DNA of 64,000 nucleotides from the NCBI RefSeq assembly GCF_003945595.2, contig NW_024104367.1, forward strand, positions 1,877,981 to 1,941,980. Direction: 5' to 3'. This stretch comes from Pipra filicauda. Lineage: Eukaryota; Chordata; Aves; Passeriformes; Pipridae. Position numbers and translations under genes: made by a program. The notes beneath the pieces were generated by a model, which made no database searches, was not told the DNA's origin, and saw only the letters and a program-made list of their open reading frames with translations. How positions within the stretch are numbered: position 1 is the first letter of the stretch; every line of letters starts with the position of its first letter. Shown here piece after piece: positions 24,336 through 36,000 of the stretch.

Positions 24336-24816
24336 TCAGCCAGCCTGAAATTAGATGATGAGGGGGAATACTCTAACATCTGTGGATCCATCTACAGTTC
24401 CATTTATAGCTGCCTTCAAGTACTACATCAAGCAACAGAACTGTTCTGAGTCTTTTCATTTGTTTGGACTTATTTTAAAATAAAACGTGCATGCTAAAAT
24501 CATCAGTTGAAGACAGTTATTTTAATATGCTGTGGGTATGATTTTATTGTATTTTACTTGCTGTATCTCTTCTAGACTCATGTAACTCTTAGAGAAAAGG
24601 CAGGAAATACATTTAAGGTTCCTTATTTAAGAATTTGACTTTAGCGCATATTAATGACAGAAGCTGCGGATGCAGTAGCTGGGCAGTCTGAATTCCTCCC
24701 TTCATGGGTATGAGCAGTACAGGACACACTTAGTCCATGCAGCAGTGCCAGCACCCCCAAATCCAGCTCAAGGATTAGCTTCTTTCGCACTTGCATTTTG
24801 ACGTTGACCCTTGTTT

Positions 24817-25053
24817 TTATGTAAAGATGCCACTGTGTGTTGTTTCACCCAGTGTTATTTCAGCCAGTGTATTGCCCAGCCGTTGGATGCAGGATGCAAA
24901 ACACATTAGAGAATTCAGATTGTTGGAGAGGTTCATGGTAGTGTCCTTCAGCTGCTCATAAATGCTATTAACTGACCCCCCTGACGCTCTTTGGCCACCT
25001 TTGATGCCCTTCTGTACCCTATGAACTGAAGTCGTTGTAGAGAATGTCCTCAC
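24817..25053 (-). pseudogene. Short coding-like minus-strand frame, unidentified
   Basis: A 78-codon open frame includes GGSVNSIYEQLKDTTMNLSN and CFASCIQRLGNTLAEITLG, which has helical, protein-like composition. It lies upstream, in the same orientation, of the segment at 23813-24335 and could belong to the same relic, although about 480 bases of unremarkable sequence separate them. The protein is not recognised. Confidence 0.25.
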
Positions 25054-27287
25054 TCGTGTTTGAATGTATCACACACTTCACACATGGACCCTGGTTCATC
25101 ATTTGATCGGATAACAAGAGCTTTGGCTGCGCTTTCAAAACTCTGCACAGTTCTCACCTCCCAAATCAAGCTCTACATTCTCTGCTTTGCTGTAGTTTTT
25201 TCAGCTTTTCAGCGGATTGCCTCCCTTCTTCCCCTTATGTGGCCTCTTACATATATTGTAACACTTTTTGGCTCACATTTAAGTTCACGTAGGTTCCTCA
25301 TCAGGACTGTTTTGCTTAAATTGAGATTAAAAGGGTTCTTTCCCTTTCCTAAACCCCTGTTGACCAGACTGTAAATTCATGCAAATCTGACACCAAACTC
25401 TATTTTGTTGCACGTCACTTCAGTTTGTGTGCCTTGTCCCTCAGATTTGTGTTTCAGTTTTGCTCTTGGTTCCACAGAGCTTCAGAGGTTTTGAAGTTCG
25501 TTTATAAATTTGGTTCATCCTAAGAGTGTTTGCATCAGACACTGCCATGTTCCAGTAGCAAAAGACTTAGTTTTGTGGATTGTTTTTAGTTAAATGGTAA
25601 TGTTACTGCTAGGAATTCACTCTGAAATACGCTGCATGTGATTTTTCTCGAGCTTTTTACAAATATGACACAAAATCTTTTCTAAAATTAGATCCTGAAA
25701 ATGTGACAGTGACCAGGAGATGAAAATTTGTTTCTTGACAGAGATGTGGTACTTTGGCACTCCTTGTCTCTGTTCATCATTGAGTACTATTCGTAGCAGA
25801 ATAAATGCCATCTTGGTTTACCATGGTTCTTACCATGTCTGGCTTCTTTGATTTCCACTTCTTCATCTTCTGCATGTTGAAAGCAATGCACAAATAAGCA
25901 CAGTGTATAAATAAAATAGAGATAATTGGTGGGACTAGGGTAAGACTTTTGGGCATTCTTGTGCATTGGTTCATTGGTGACTACTGGATTTAAGTTCAAG
26001 AAAAATAATTTTAAGAAGTATCTTTGCAGCTTCTGTTCATCACTGCCTGCTACAGGAAATGCCTTAATATTTCAGAGCTTTTATGTGCTCATCTGTCTCT
26101 TGCTTTTGGGTGAATTAATGGAATCTACCCTGTAATTTTATTGAGCAGATATATTGCTTTTCTGTCTTATTTTCATTACATGAAAGAATTGAGGAAGAAA
26201 AAGCTATACAACCTTGTTGGGAACAGAGACTGTTAAAGGCACCAATGTTCTTAAAATTGTGCCATAATAACCATTTATTTAAAAGTACATGTCAATTATA
26301 ATGGGACAATGGTGCTATTAGGTATTGATTTTTCTTTCATGTGCTTGCACATTATTAAGAGAAGCAAGTTTGTAGTTTGTTTTTCAGTTTTGTTTTCTTT
26401 CTTTTCCTTGTTTTTTTGCACTATGCTAACAGGAGGGCTGTAAGTAGAAAATCATTTTCAGAAATATACTGTAGAGACGTGGAGACATGACAATTAACTC
26501 AATCTGTAAAACAGGTTGCTGACCAAAAGGATGAATTTAAATCAACCTTCTGATAAGATTAGGAATCAATGTAGGAAAGAAAGTATTTTGGGTACCAGTA
26601 ACAATAGAGCCAAAGGACCTATTTGGGTAATCTCCACTGTGGTTTTACTGATTGCTTTGTCCTCCTGACCTTCAATATTACATGTTCTGTTTAGAACAAC
26701 CTTTTGTCTGAGGCTGGAAGAAGTTTTTTTCTGTCAAAATATTTATTTTATTTATATTGATTTTGGATATTTTTGAAAATGTTGGAGTGTTCATATAATT
26801 TAAGCTTCCACAGAGTTGTAGACACTTTAGTAGCCCCATGGTGGTCATCCAGTCCCATCTCCCATTCAGAGAGAGTCTGTTGCCAACAGTGTCACTTGTC
26901 TTAGCTGGGTGTTAAAAGTCTCCTCACTCATGCCCTATCAAGTAATGCCCTATGCTGCAAAAAAATGGAAAAAATAAATCCAAAGCTCATCCTTGGAAAA
27001 GATGACTTGGCTCCCACCTCATTAGAAAGTCTGACACATGGGGTACTGCCATGCAGTGACCAATGGCTAATACAGTAACATGAAGCAAATTCAACTCTCT
27101 TTCACACAAAACTCTTACTTTCTGTTCACCTGATTTTGCTCTCTAGCCATTTTTCCACTCTGTATAACCATTCAGACTGTATCTTCCAAGGAAAATTCAT
27201 CCCTACAATAAGATCTGGATGACAGCAGTCAGATGACAGTTTTAGATGTTGCATAACAGAAGAAGGGTTATATGGAATGGTAAAATC
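25054..27287. other. Unique noncoding sequence
   Basis: No gene is recognised. At about 26815-26900 there is a faint resemblance to an antisense CR1 tail (GTGGTCATCCAGTCCCATCT), too degraded to call. Confidence 0.5.
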
Positions 27288-27450
27288 ATGGAATATCTCA
27301 AGATGGAAGGAACCCAGTAGGATCATCGAGTCCAGCTCCTGCTCCTTGCAGAGCTACCTGAAACCGAACCATGTGACTTGACTAAAAGCATCGTCCAGAC
27401 ACTCCTGGGGCTCTGCCAGGCTTGTGACCACTTCCAGATACAGCTCCAGT
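27288..27450 (-). mobile_element. CR1 LINE 3' fragment (antisense)
   Basis: AATCATGGAATATCTCAAGA, then GGATCATCGAGTCCAGCTCC, CTCCTTGCAGAGCTACCTGA and GCCAGGCTTGTGACCACTTC are the reverse complement of a diverged CR1 3' region. It ends abruptly after the 'GTGACCAC' block. Confidence 0.88.
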
Positions 27451-29469
27451 CATCAGCTGGAACATTAGGATGGGGAAGAAAGTGACCTGGCCTCGATGCC
27501 CTGGGAGCAGAGTGTGATGGCTGCAGGAGCAGATGCAGAAAGGTTGTATATGGAACACAGTGAGGATTGGTTATTAGGGCGAGTATTTTCACAGAGCAGA
27601 TTTTCCAAGACTGTGGCTATCTGACAGCTGAGTTATACTTATGAGAAAGCAGCTGGGTTCTGTCAGGGTTACATGCTCCAGGACTACTGGAAAATGTTAT
27701 TCTGTGTTAGGTCAACTTTCCTGGGCTGTTGGTGGATCGCAGTAATTTGCACTTATCCCAAAAAGGAGGAAAAGCTGCCCCTTCTTGCTGTAGCAAGTTC
27801 TCAGCAACCTGTTGACTTGGAAGAAGTAAACTTTGGAAGCTGAATCCTGTCCACGGTTCAGTGTCACCTGCTCCCCTCGGGTAACCAGGGACTGACTGGG
27901 ATGCTTGTAAGGTCATAGCTGCAGTCACGTGAAAGCTTGCCACAGGTTGTGCTTAGAGAAATCAATTTTCTCTAGCAATGGTAACAAAGTGAAATACCTC
28001 TTGCAAAAGCCCTCTGTGATCTGTAATCATTCTGCTTGTCTGTGTCCTGGTTTTGCTATGCTGGGAGTAGGAGGCAGCACTTGAGATTTTAATTTTGTGC
28101 TATCAGGAGAGCACAGTCTGAACTGACTTGACCAAAATAAAAAATTACGATGAACTTGCAACCACTGGACAGATACCGAGCAGAAGCAATTGTTGGCATT
28201 TCCAGTTTATTTTATATTTAGAATCTGAATAAACTAAATCCAGGATGAAAGATTACAGCAAACCTTCCAGATGGAACACTACAACAGCCCCTTTTTGAAT
28301 ACATAAAGAAACTCTGATAAGGTTTGCACGCAGAATCCTCCAATCCTTACGCCATTGCAAATGAAAACTCAGTTTATAAGGAAAAAGGATAATCTAAAGA
28401 ACATTCCCATATGTCATAAAACTTAGAGAGCAGAACATTTTCATAACCATTCATAGTCATAGTGTGTTCAAAGAACTACATGTGCTATTTGTAAATTGTC
28501 TTGAAGCTGGAGAAAATTAATCTGTGCAGCTCCTGACTGTGTCTGACGCATTAGACAGACGTCAGAGTTTTCCACTGACTTCATTTCTCCCTGTCTGTAC
28601 TCTTGAAGTTTTCATTTCCTTTAAGGTACACTGTAAGTATGAATTTCCTGACTTTCTAATATTTGGAGTTTATTTGGTGTATCACTACAGATTTGTAAAT
28701 GAAGTTGCCAAAATTTGTCTTCAGGCTTCGCTTTGTCTTAGCTTTCATTTGCAGTCATGTAGCGTATTATGGTGCATCCTGGTGGTACTATAAACTTTGA
28801 CTTTTAGCAAACACTGTAAGCTTTTATTTGTAAACATATCATTTAAACAACAACAGTCAGAGTGAAAAATTTTGAGTACCACTTGAACTTTCACTGGAAC
28901 ATTATGAAAAATGTATGAGACTAGAGAAAATAATGGGTATTGACAATTACCTCTTTGTCAGATTCTCCCCAGAAAAATCTCCTTCCTCTGCATGCTTTTC
29001 AAGGGAGGAGTAAAAATTTCTTTTCTTGTCCCTAGTCTGTATCATTTAATCTTGGTTTGTTGTGTACCAGAATATCAGTTATAGTTCAATAGCTTTTGTC
29101 TAGAGCTCATTATCTGTAATTGAATGTATGCACCAAGCTGAATATGTTTATTTGTGACTTGATAATTAAGCTGCTGCAAACACATTCTGGGAGGAGAGGA
29201 GACAGGCAGCCTGTTATACCACAGATGCTGCTCTGGCCTGGAATGGGAAAACCAGGGTGTGTTTGAAGGTGACCAACCTTAGCCTCCCAGCGTTTACAAC
29301 CACTGTTCATATCTCCCTGGGGTTACATTTTTTGTTTAATTATTTCCTTGTCTCCAAATTAAGAGGGCTGAGGAAAAGGGGCTTCATTGTTCTTTTCATA
29401 GATTGTGTTGTCCCAGGTGTTACTTAAGACCGGTGTCCTAAGGTTGTTTAGAACTGATTCTGTCCAGTT
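27451..29469. other. Unique noncoding sequence
   Basis: Nothing recognised. Short frames at 27707-27943 (-) and 28524-28793 (+) are unsupported. Confidence 0.55.
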
Positions 29470-29815
29470 TCCATCTGAAGCTTCCTCACAAGGGGAAGAG
29501 GAAGAGCTGGCACTGATCTTCTCTCTGGTGACCAGTGACAGGACCCAAGGAAATGGCCTGAAGCTGTGCCAGGGGAGGTGTAGGTTGGATATTAGGAAAG
29601 GATTCTTCACCCAGAGGGTGGTCGGGCACTGAACAGGCTCCCCAGGGCAGTGGGCACAGCACCAAGGCTGACAGAGCTCAAGGAGCATTTGGCAAATACT
29701 CTCAGGCACATGGTGTGACTCTTGGGGATGGTCCTGTGCAGGGCCAGAGTTGGACTCAGTGATCCTTGTGGGTCCCTTCCAACTCAGGATATTCTGAGGT
29801 TCTAGGTTTCTATGG
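29470..29815 (+). mobile_element. CR1 LINE fragment with degraded tail
   Basis: AGCTTCCTCACAAGGGGAAG, GTGACCAGTGACAGGACCCA, CCCAGAGGGTGGTCGGGCAC and GGTGTGACTCTTGGGGATGG follow CR1. Translation gives [20 protein letters not shown], the ORF2 C-terminus. The tail (ATATTCTGAGGTTCTAGG) has lost its clean octamers. Its opposite-orientation relatives are at 17219 and 38471. Confidence 0.94.
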
Positions 29816-29930
29816 TTTTTTACCAGTGTAACTCCTGAGTTTAATCTTCCCTGCAGGTTAGTGGGTAGGATATGTGGGAGCACCTTTCCATTATTGCAGC
29901 TGATGCTGAACTATGTGAAGCTTCTTCTTC

Positions 29931-29957
29931 AAAAAAAAAAAAAAAAAAAAAAAAAAA
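29931..29957. repeat. A27 homopolymer
   Basis: Twenty-seven consecutive A bases. No AATAAA lies in the preceding 50 bases and no coding relic is seen upstream, so a retrocopy tail is not demonstrated. It may be a simple mononucleotide expansion. Confidence 0.95.
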
Positions 29958-30084
29958 GAAAGTTTAATGGGAGTGAATTACATTTTGGTAGTTCATGGTG
30001 ATGAAAATGAGAGTGCACTGACGTCTGGTAGCCATGGTTGCCAACATTTCAGGAAGCACAAAAGCAGGGATGAAAGAAAAAGTC

Positions 30085-30099
30085 TTTTTTTTTTTTTTT
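30085..30099. repeat. T15 homopolymer
   Basis: Fifteen consecutive T bases about 130 bases beyond the A27 run. Simple repeat. Confidence 0.9.
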
Positions 30100-33000
30100 C
30101 CCAGTTCCTATGAGGTTTTTGAATAAATCAGACATATAGTGCCATCTTAATTTTTACTAAATATATCTTAGTTTGCTAATGCTTTCTGGGAGCAGACCTG
30201 AGATGGCATTGTAGAACATAACTGCTTTGTTTTTGCTCTAGTTACCCTTATGCATTTTTAAAAGTAGAGCGTGTTCGGTTGAATTTTTATTTTCTGTCAA
30301 GTGTAAGAGCTGCTACTACATTAAGTCCCATTAATCATGTTTTAAAAATAAGTCCAGATCCTGAGAGGAAAATCATTACATTCACTGATTGACTTTCTGG
30401 GTGACAAAATGGGGAAAATAAATTGCCTTGGGAAGAGCCAACATACTGCAAGGTTCTGATCACTGTATTCTTACAAGGTACCACAGGGCACATTTAATGT
30501 CTGTGCCTAAGTTATTCTTCTGAGGCCAGTAGGACCAGAGGTTTTATGAGCCTAAAGAAAAAAATGCCATTACTCTTCAGAGGAGTGAAGTGCATGAGAG
30601 ATGGGTCTTTCTGTTGCTGACTTTGAAGCCATCCTTATCCACAGTGTGCATAGTAATCTGAATATACACAGAATAATCCAAGGAAGAGATTTTTGTAACT
30701 TGGCTAAAGATCCTGATAAACTCCTAGCTGAGTTTGGTTGAATGTTTCAAATTTGCTTTACCAATTAGTATTAGGAGTAATCCTAACATTAGGATGAGGA
30801 GATTAGGATTTTAAGACGAGAACATGATCCCTGAAGTCTTCCAGGTTTGCCAGGCTGTGCTGGAGTTGTTGGTTTGGGAGTCTGCAGCCATTTATTTTAA
30901 GCTAAAATAGGCCCTGATACATTGATACAGAAAGTGCTGAAAACTGCTGAGTGGCACCTGTGTACAGAACATCTCAAAAAGGGACAGTTTGATTTCAGGC
31001 TGAACTCCTACCAGTATTTCTCATTAGCTGGGTAAAAACCATTTTCAGATCTGCACTGTCATTGTCCATGAGTTTATTTCACAGGAATAAAAAAATGCAA
31101 CAAGTCATAAAGGAGCAGATGTTGTGAAAATGAGCAATGGTTGTGGAGCACATGACAGAAATTGGGAGGATTTTTTGCCTAAACTGTATGGGGTGTGCAC
31201 GTATAGATATACCCCCACACAAAGATGGACCACATTTTGTGTCCTAAGGCAGGGTTTATTGCCTAGCTTTGGTATATTTCCTGCTAGGTTTTGGGAAGTT
31301 TGAGATGCTGGCAATTGTGTGAGGTTTTATACACACCTTTGTCATCTCCTGGGTGCTGTAGCTGTCTGTGAGATGGCTTTGTTCCACCAGATTTTAATGA
31401 CAGGACTGCTTTCTGCCTCTTTTCTTTAATAACTGTTGTTTGGGGGTATTATCTTTGTCTCTTGAGCTCAGGGAGGATTGTTCTGAATCTTGTCAGCTTC
31501 TCTTGGTATTTATTTTAGATTTTGAGAAAAAATGTAGCCAAAAGCCATTCTGAATTAGAGCATCTTTACAGACACAGATGCAAAGGGCAATTTTATGAGG
31601 CTGCACACAGATTTGTGGTTTAATTTCTTCATTAGAGACCCCAAAAATAGGCATTAGTGTTAAATTTTGCATTTATAATCCCTTAGAATTAGTGTTATAT
31701 TTTGGAATAAAGTGGAGTATAAGGAAGAAATAAATAGCTGCCTCTAAATTCACTTTCTTCCCTCAAAGCAATGTAACTGAAGTCTCTGCCTGGCATTGTG
31801 TTTGAAAGACCATTAAAATAATCCATTTGATATGCTACTGCGAAGGCTTTTTTAATTCTGAAAGCTCAATATATGAAATGATGAAAACTTTTGAATTTGT
31901 AGAATCTTTGAGTATAGCAGAATTTTACCTGGAGTGACCATTGCATCATACTGCTGTAAATTATTCAGGTACCAAGGAAGATGTTTTCTCCACAGGAATT
32001 TACCACCCTCACTTCATCCTGTAATGTGCTTTCTTCCTTTCCATAGAATAATTTTAGTTCAAAAGATGATAGTCTCTGGAGGACATCTCACCCCCTCTGC
32101 CTGTACAAGTTCACCAGTCTTAATATATATTCATATATAACAAAAATATTGTGCCTGTTTAAATAACGTGGATAAGAACTCTCTGTTTTCTCACACCTGG
32201 TTTTCCTTGGTTTTCTTTGTGCTAGTCTTCTCAGTGAAACATTTTTCAGCAGGTGTCTCTGTGTCTTGTGGCTTTCTTCTATGGTTTTAATGTTCCCCAT
32301 GTGTTAAAATAGTTTTGAATGTTGCTTCTCTGTTATTTCAGCTTAACCTGAAAGTCTTTGGGTTTGCTGTTTAGTACTCTTTTGTGTTTGGAAGTGGGCA
32401 ACAGTTAGGATTGATTTGTGGGTAGGAGGGTCCTAATAAATCCATGGTGGATTTATTTTGCCTGTTTGAATGCAGTGAAAATAATTCACTGAGGGATTGC
32501 TGACTGCTCAGGAAGAGATAAAAAAAATAATTAAACTCTTTGAATATTTTCTCTCTTTTCCCAAGGTTGATGTCTTAGAGACAAAGATAAAATGACACAG
32601 TTTTAAAAAGCATCCAACCCAAACACAGCAGCATCTGAGCTGAGAGTCAGGAGTGGAAATGTGTGTGGAGATCTCTATTGTCTCTGTATAAGCATTTATA
32701 GACGTATGTGTGTGTGTGTATTTGAAGTGATATAAGTCACATGTCCACTTCCCAGTTGGATTTCTCATCCTATGCCTTACATTCATTATTTATCACATAT
32801 CATTATTTAAATGCCAGTACGTACAGTAAATTATATATGGTGATCTCTGATGTGGTGGTAACAATTCACCCATGAACCATGAACCAACTATGTTTAATAA
32901 TATCTATTATCTTAGAGTATAAAAATCCAAGAGTATTCCTGAGCAGTGTTGTCTGTATACTGTGTTTTCTTTTATTGTTAACTTGGTGAGATGTTGCAAC

Positions 33001-36000
33001 AAAGGGGTGGTGAAGCTGCCTTTGGGGTAGATTTTTATGGTTAGGAAGACTTGCTCTGTGCTCCTTTGCATTTGAGGGGGAAGCAGAACAAGCTACAGCT
33101 GCAACCTTTTAACCTGGGACCTCTCTGACAGTGCCCTGGGTACACAAGGAAGTCAACTGAGACAGATTCTAAAGGAGATGCTTTGAGTCCATGAGACAGC
33201 GAAGTTAAATTATCAGACAAAATGCTTGACCAGTTGGCTTCATAGGCATCTCATAGCCAAATATTTGTACAAAACCTGGAAGGGGGTGTTATTTTTTTTT
33301 CCCTTCTGCCCAAACATATGCTCTGGTTTTGTGTTCTTACTAACAGGGCTAAGAGCTGTTGCTGGAAATTTACCCAGTCTCTGTAACAGCATAAGCAATT
33401 GAAATGGGGTTTCTTTCCACATCTTTCTTTTGCTTAAGAGACAGACAGATTTTAGGTCTTTGCAAACAGGGACTCTGGCAGCATTTGAGCCCGGTTTTAG
33501 TTTTTTACTGAATAATAATGATAGTTGAACCTATCTGAGGATTCTTGGATGCGCATTTTTTTCTTGACCTGTGGTTTCCACAATGATAAAACACCTGGGG
33601 ATAAAACACCACCACCAAAACAATCCTAACCCAACAACAACAAACCTGGGACCTGTGTGAGCTGTTTGCTCATTAATTATGCAAAGGACATTTCTTGCTG
33701 TGATTATGGGGAGTGAGCAGGATGAGGTGCCCCCTTTTGATCTGAGTGTTTGAATGGACACTGCAGGCTGGGATGAGCCTGAGCAGCATTTTCAGATGGG
33801 AGAGAAGAGCAATTTCCAAATCCTCTGAGCAAAGTTGGGGTTCCTTCTGAACTTCTGACAAACTGCTGATGAGTTCCCTGCCTAAGTTTGAATGGCTTTG
33901 GTAGCTTTGTACACATGAAAGTTTACAGTACATTTTCCAGTCCTTTTGGAGCAACTGTCTGGGTTTGTCTTCTTGCTCGAAATGCAAATGTTAAGATGTA
34001 TTTGTTGCCAACTGACAGAAAGCAAGAAAAATTATTTTAGGAGAAAGAAATCAAGCAAGCAAGCATAGCCATTCATTATTGAAATGACAGTGTTTCATGG
34101 CAATTTTGTCTTGAAATAACTTTCTGGTTTTGTAAATTGTGCAGCACTGTCTTTCAGTAGCCAAAACTCTTTGTCACACATTCAAAACCCCTTTGTGACA
34201 CATGAATTGCTATCTCAGTAATGGAAAGGTAGGAACAGATAATTGGCAAATAGTATTAACTATCACTGTGTTCCAGTGAGGGCAATGAATCAGTGTTTTG
34301 CTTTGGTAAATGCATGTTGATGTCCAAGCAAATTGGCAAGCCTTTAGATTTGACTTGAGAAAATAAGTAGAAGAGTATTTTCTGTCTGTCCCCCGGAGTC
34401 ATCTTTCCCATCCTGCCTTTCCACCCAAAAATATGGAATGGAGAAATTGTTCCCCCCCCAGCATGAAGAAGCTTTTTTCTTGGCTCTGGCTCCTTCATTA
34501 GTATTACTATATAAAATGGACATTCTTAGTGAGGATCAGTCCCTGAGCTGAAGTCATGGGATGTGCCAATTTTGGAGGCTGCCAAGGTCTTTCAGGAGAT
34601 AAGTTAGAAAGTGGCCATGTTGTACATTTGGTATTTTTATTTTGCCATCTGCCTGAAACAAGTACCTTTAAGGAGATTCAGATCAGGGAAGAAATTGCAT
34701 TAATTGTTTCTAAATGCCCCATTTTCTGCAGAATCGGTTGCTTTACAGGTATGGTCTTTTAAAACTTCTTTATTAGAGATGTTCGGCTTTTTTCCCCCTC
34801 CTTTCTATTACCCCACTGATATTTCAGGGGTGTCCTTAATATAAAAACAAGATTCAAGTTAGGTCTAATTTTTCATTAGGAGGGGATGAAAGATCTAGTG
34901 ATATACATATAATGTGTTGGTTCTCCCCAAGCTACTTGTATTAGAAGAGAGTTAGTATCCAAAAATTGTTGCAACATACCTACATGCAGCCATCTAAACA
35001 CTTCTTTTTCTGGGGTTTTGAGGCAAATTGTCTGACTTTGAAAGCCACTTTTAGATAACAAAATAACTGCCTGAGGACTCAAGTCATCTTCTCTTCGCAG
35101 ATGAATTTCTTCTGCTGTACCCAGAGGAGACTCTTATTTTGTTCATATCTCAGCTGTTTTGTGATGTGTGTGATATTTTGCCACGGTGTTTTGGCTTGCA
35201 GCAAGTTGCCATGTGTGCTATTAGTGCACTCTCTCCGACAGTAATCTCTGTATCTGTTATGATAGGGATGAGCCCTACGAAAGCTCTCGTAAAAGCTCTC
35301 ATAAACACTCACCGTGCGAGGCCCCCCGGCGAGGGCTTGTTGAAAAGGTGTGTTGTATTTCTCATGCACTGGTTTTCAGACTCTCAGCTCAGGAGTGGTT
35401 TACTGGAATTAATTTGGTTTTATATCTGACATTAACAAAAAAATTGTCACTGGTTGTTATTCCTTTAAGTAGGTTTTTATTTGGATAATTGAAGTTTGGA
35501 GGGGAGGAAAAAGCTGTGATACACCTGTGATAGATCCCTCACTTATCTGTGACGACTATAATGCTGGAGTCCATTATCACAGTCCTTACTCATCTCTGTT
35601 CCCTATCAAATCAACCTCTTTTTATTGGGTTATCATAGACATTTAGTGGAAGAACTTGCTGTTGAGGAGGAGGAATTGAAGTTGTTGCTCTCTTGGCCCT
35701 TCCTGGACTCTGGACATGGGAGCTGCCTCCTGTTAGTGTGCAACACTGGAGCACCACTGGAGTATTTATCCATGGAAAGTGATAATAAATGGTATTTATA
35801 CTGCACATTCGTGTCTGGAGCAAAACAGTGCTTTATGTTGGATTCAAAAAATATTATAATAATAAAATTTAGCTACCATGCTTGTTCTATTCCATGATAG
35901 TGCTATGCAGAAGTATAAATAAAGAAGTAAGTTCATTGAAGGAAGGGGAGGACATGGCCATTAGGCAGAGCCCACACTGGCACTGTTTGTACCCAGCCCC

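Noticed and set aside
26815..26900. Possible antisense CR1 tail
   Set aside because: Only about 20 bases (GTGGTCATCCAGTCCCATCT) resemble CR1, and the octamer tail is absent.
29931..29957. A27 as a retrocopy tail
   Set aside because: No AATAAA nearby and no transcript-like sequence before it. The preceding element is CR1, which does not end in poly(A).
30760..30830. ATTAGGA-containing repeats as an interstitial telomere tract
   Set aside because: The units are irregular and contain no TTAGGG array.
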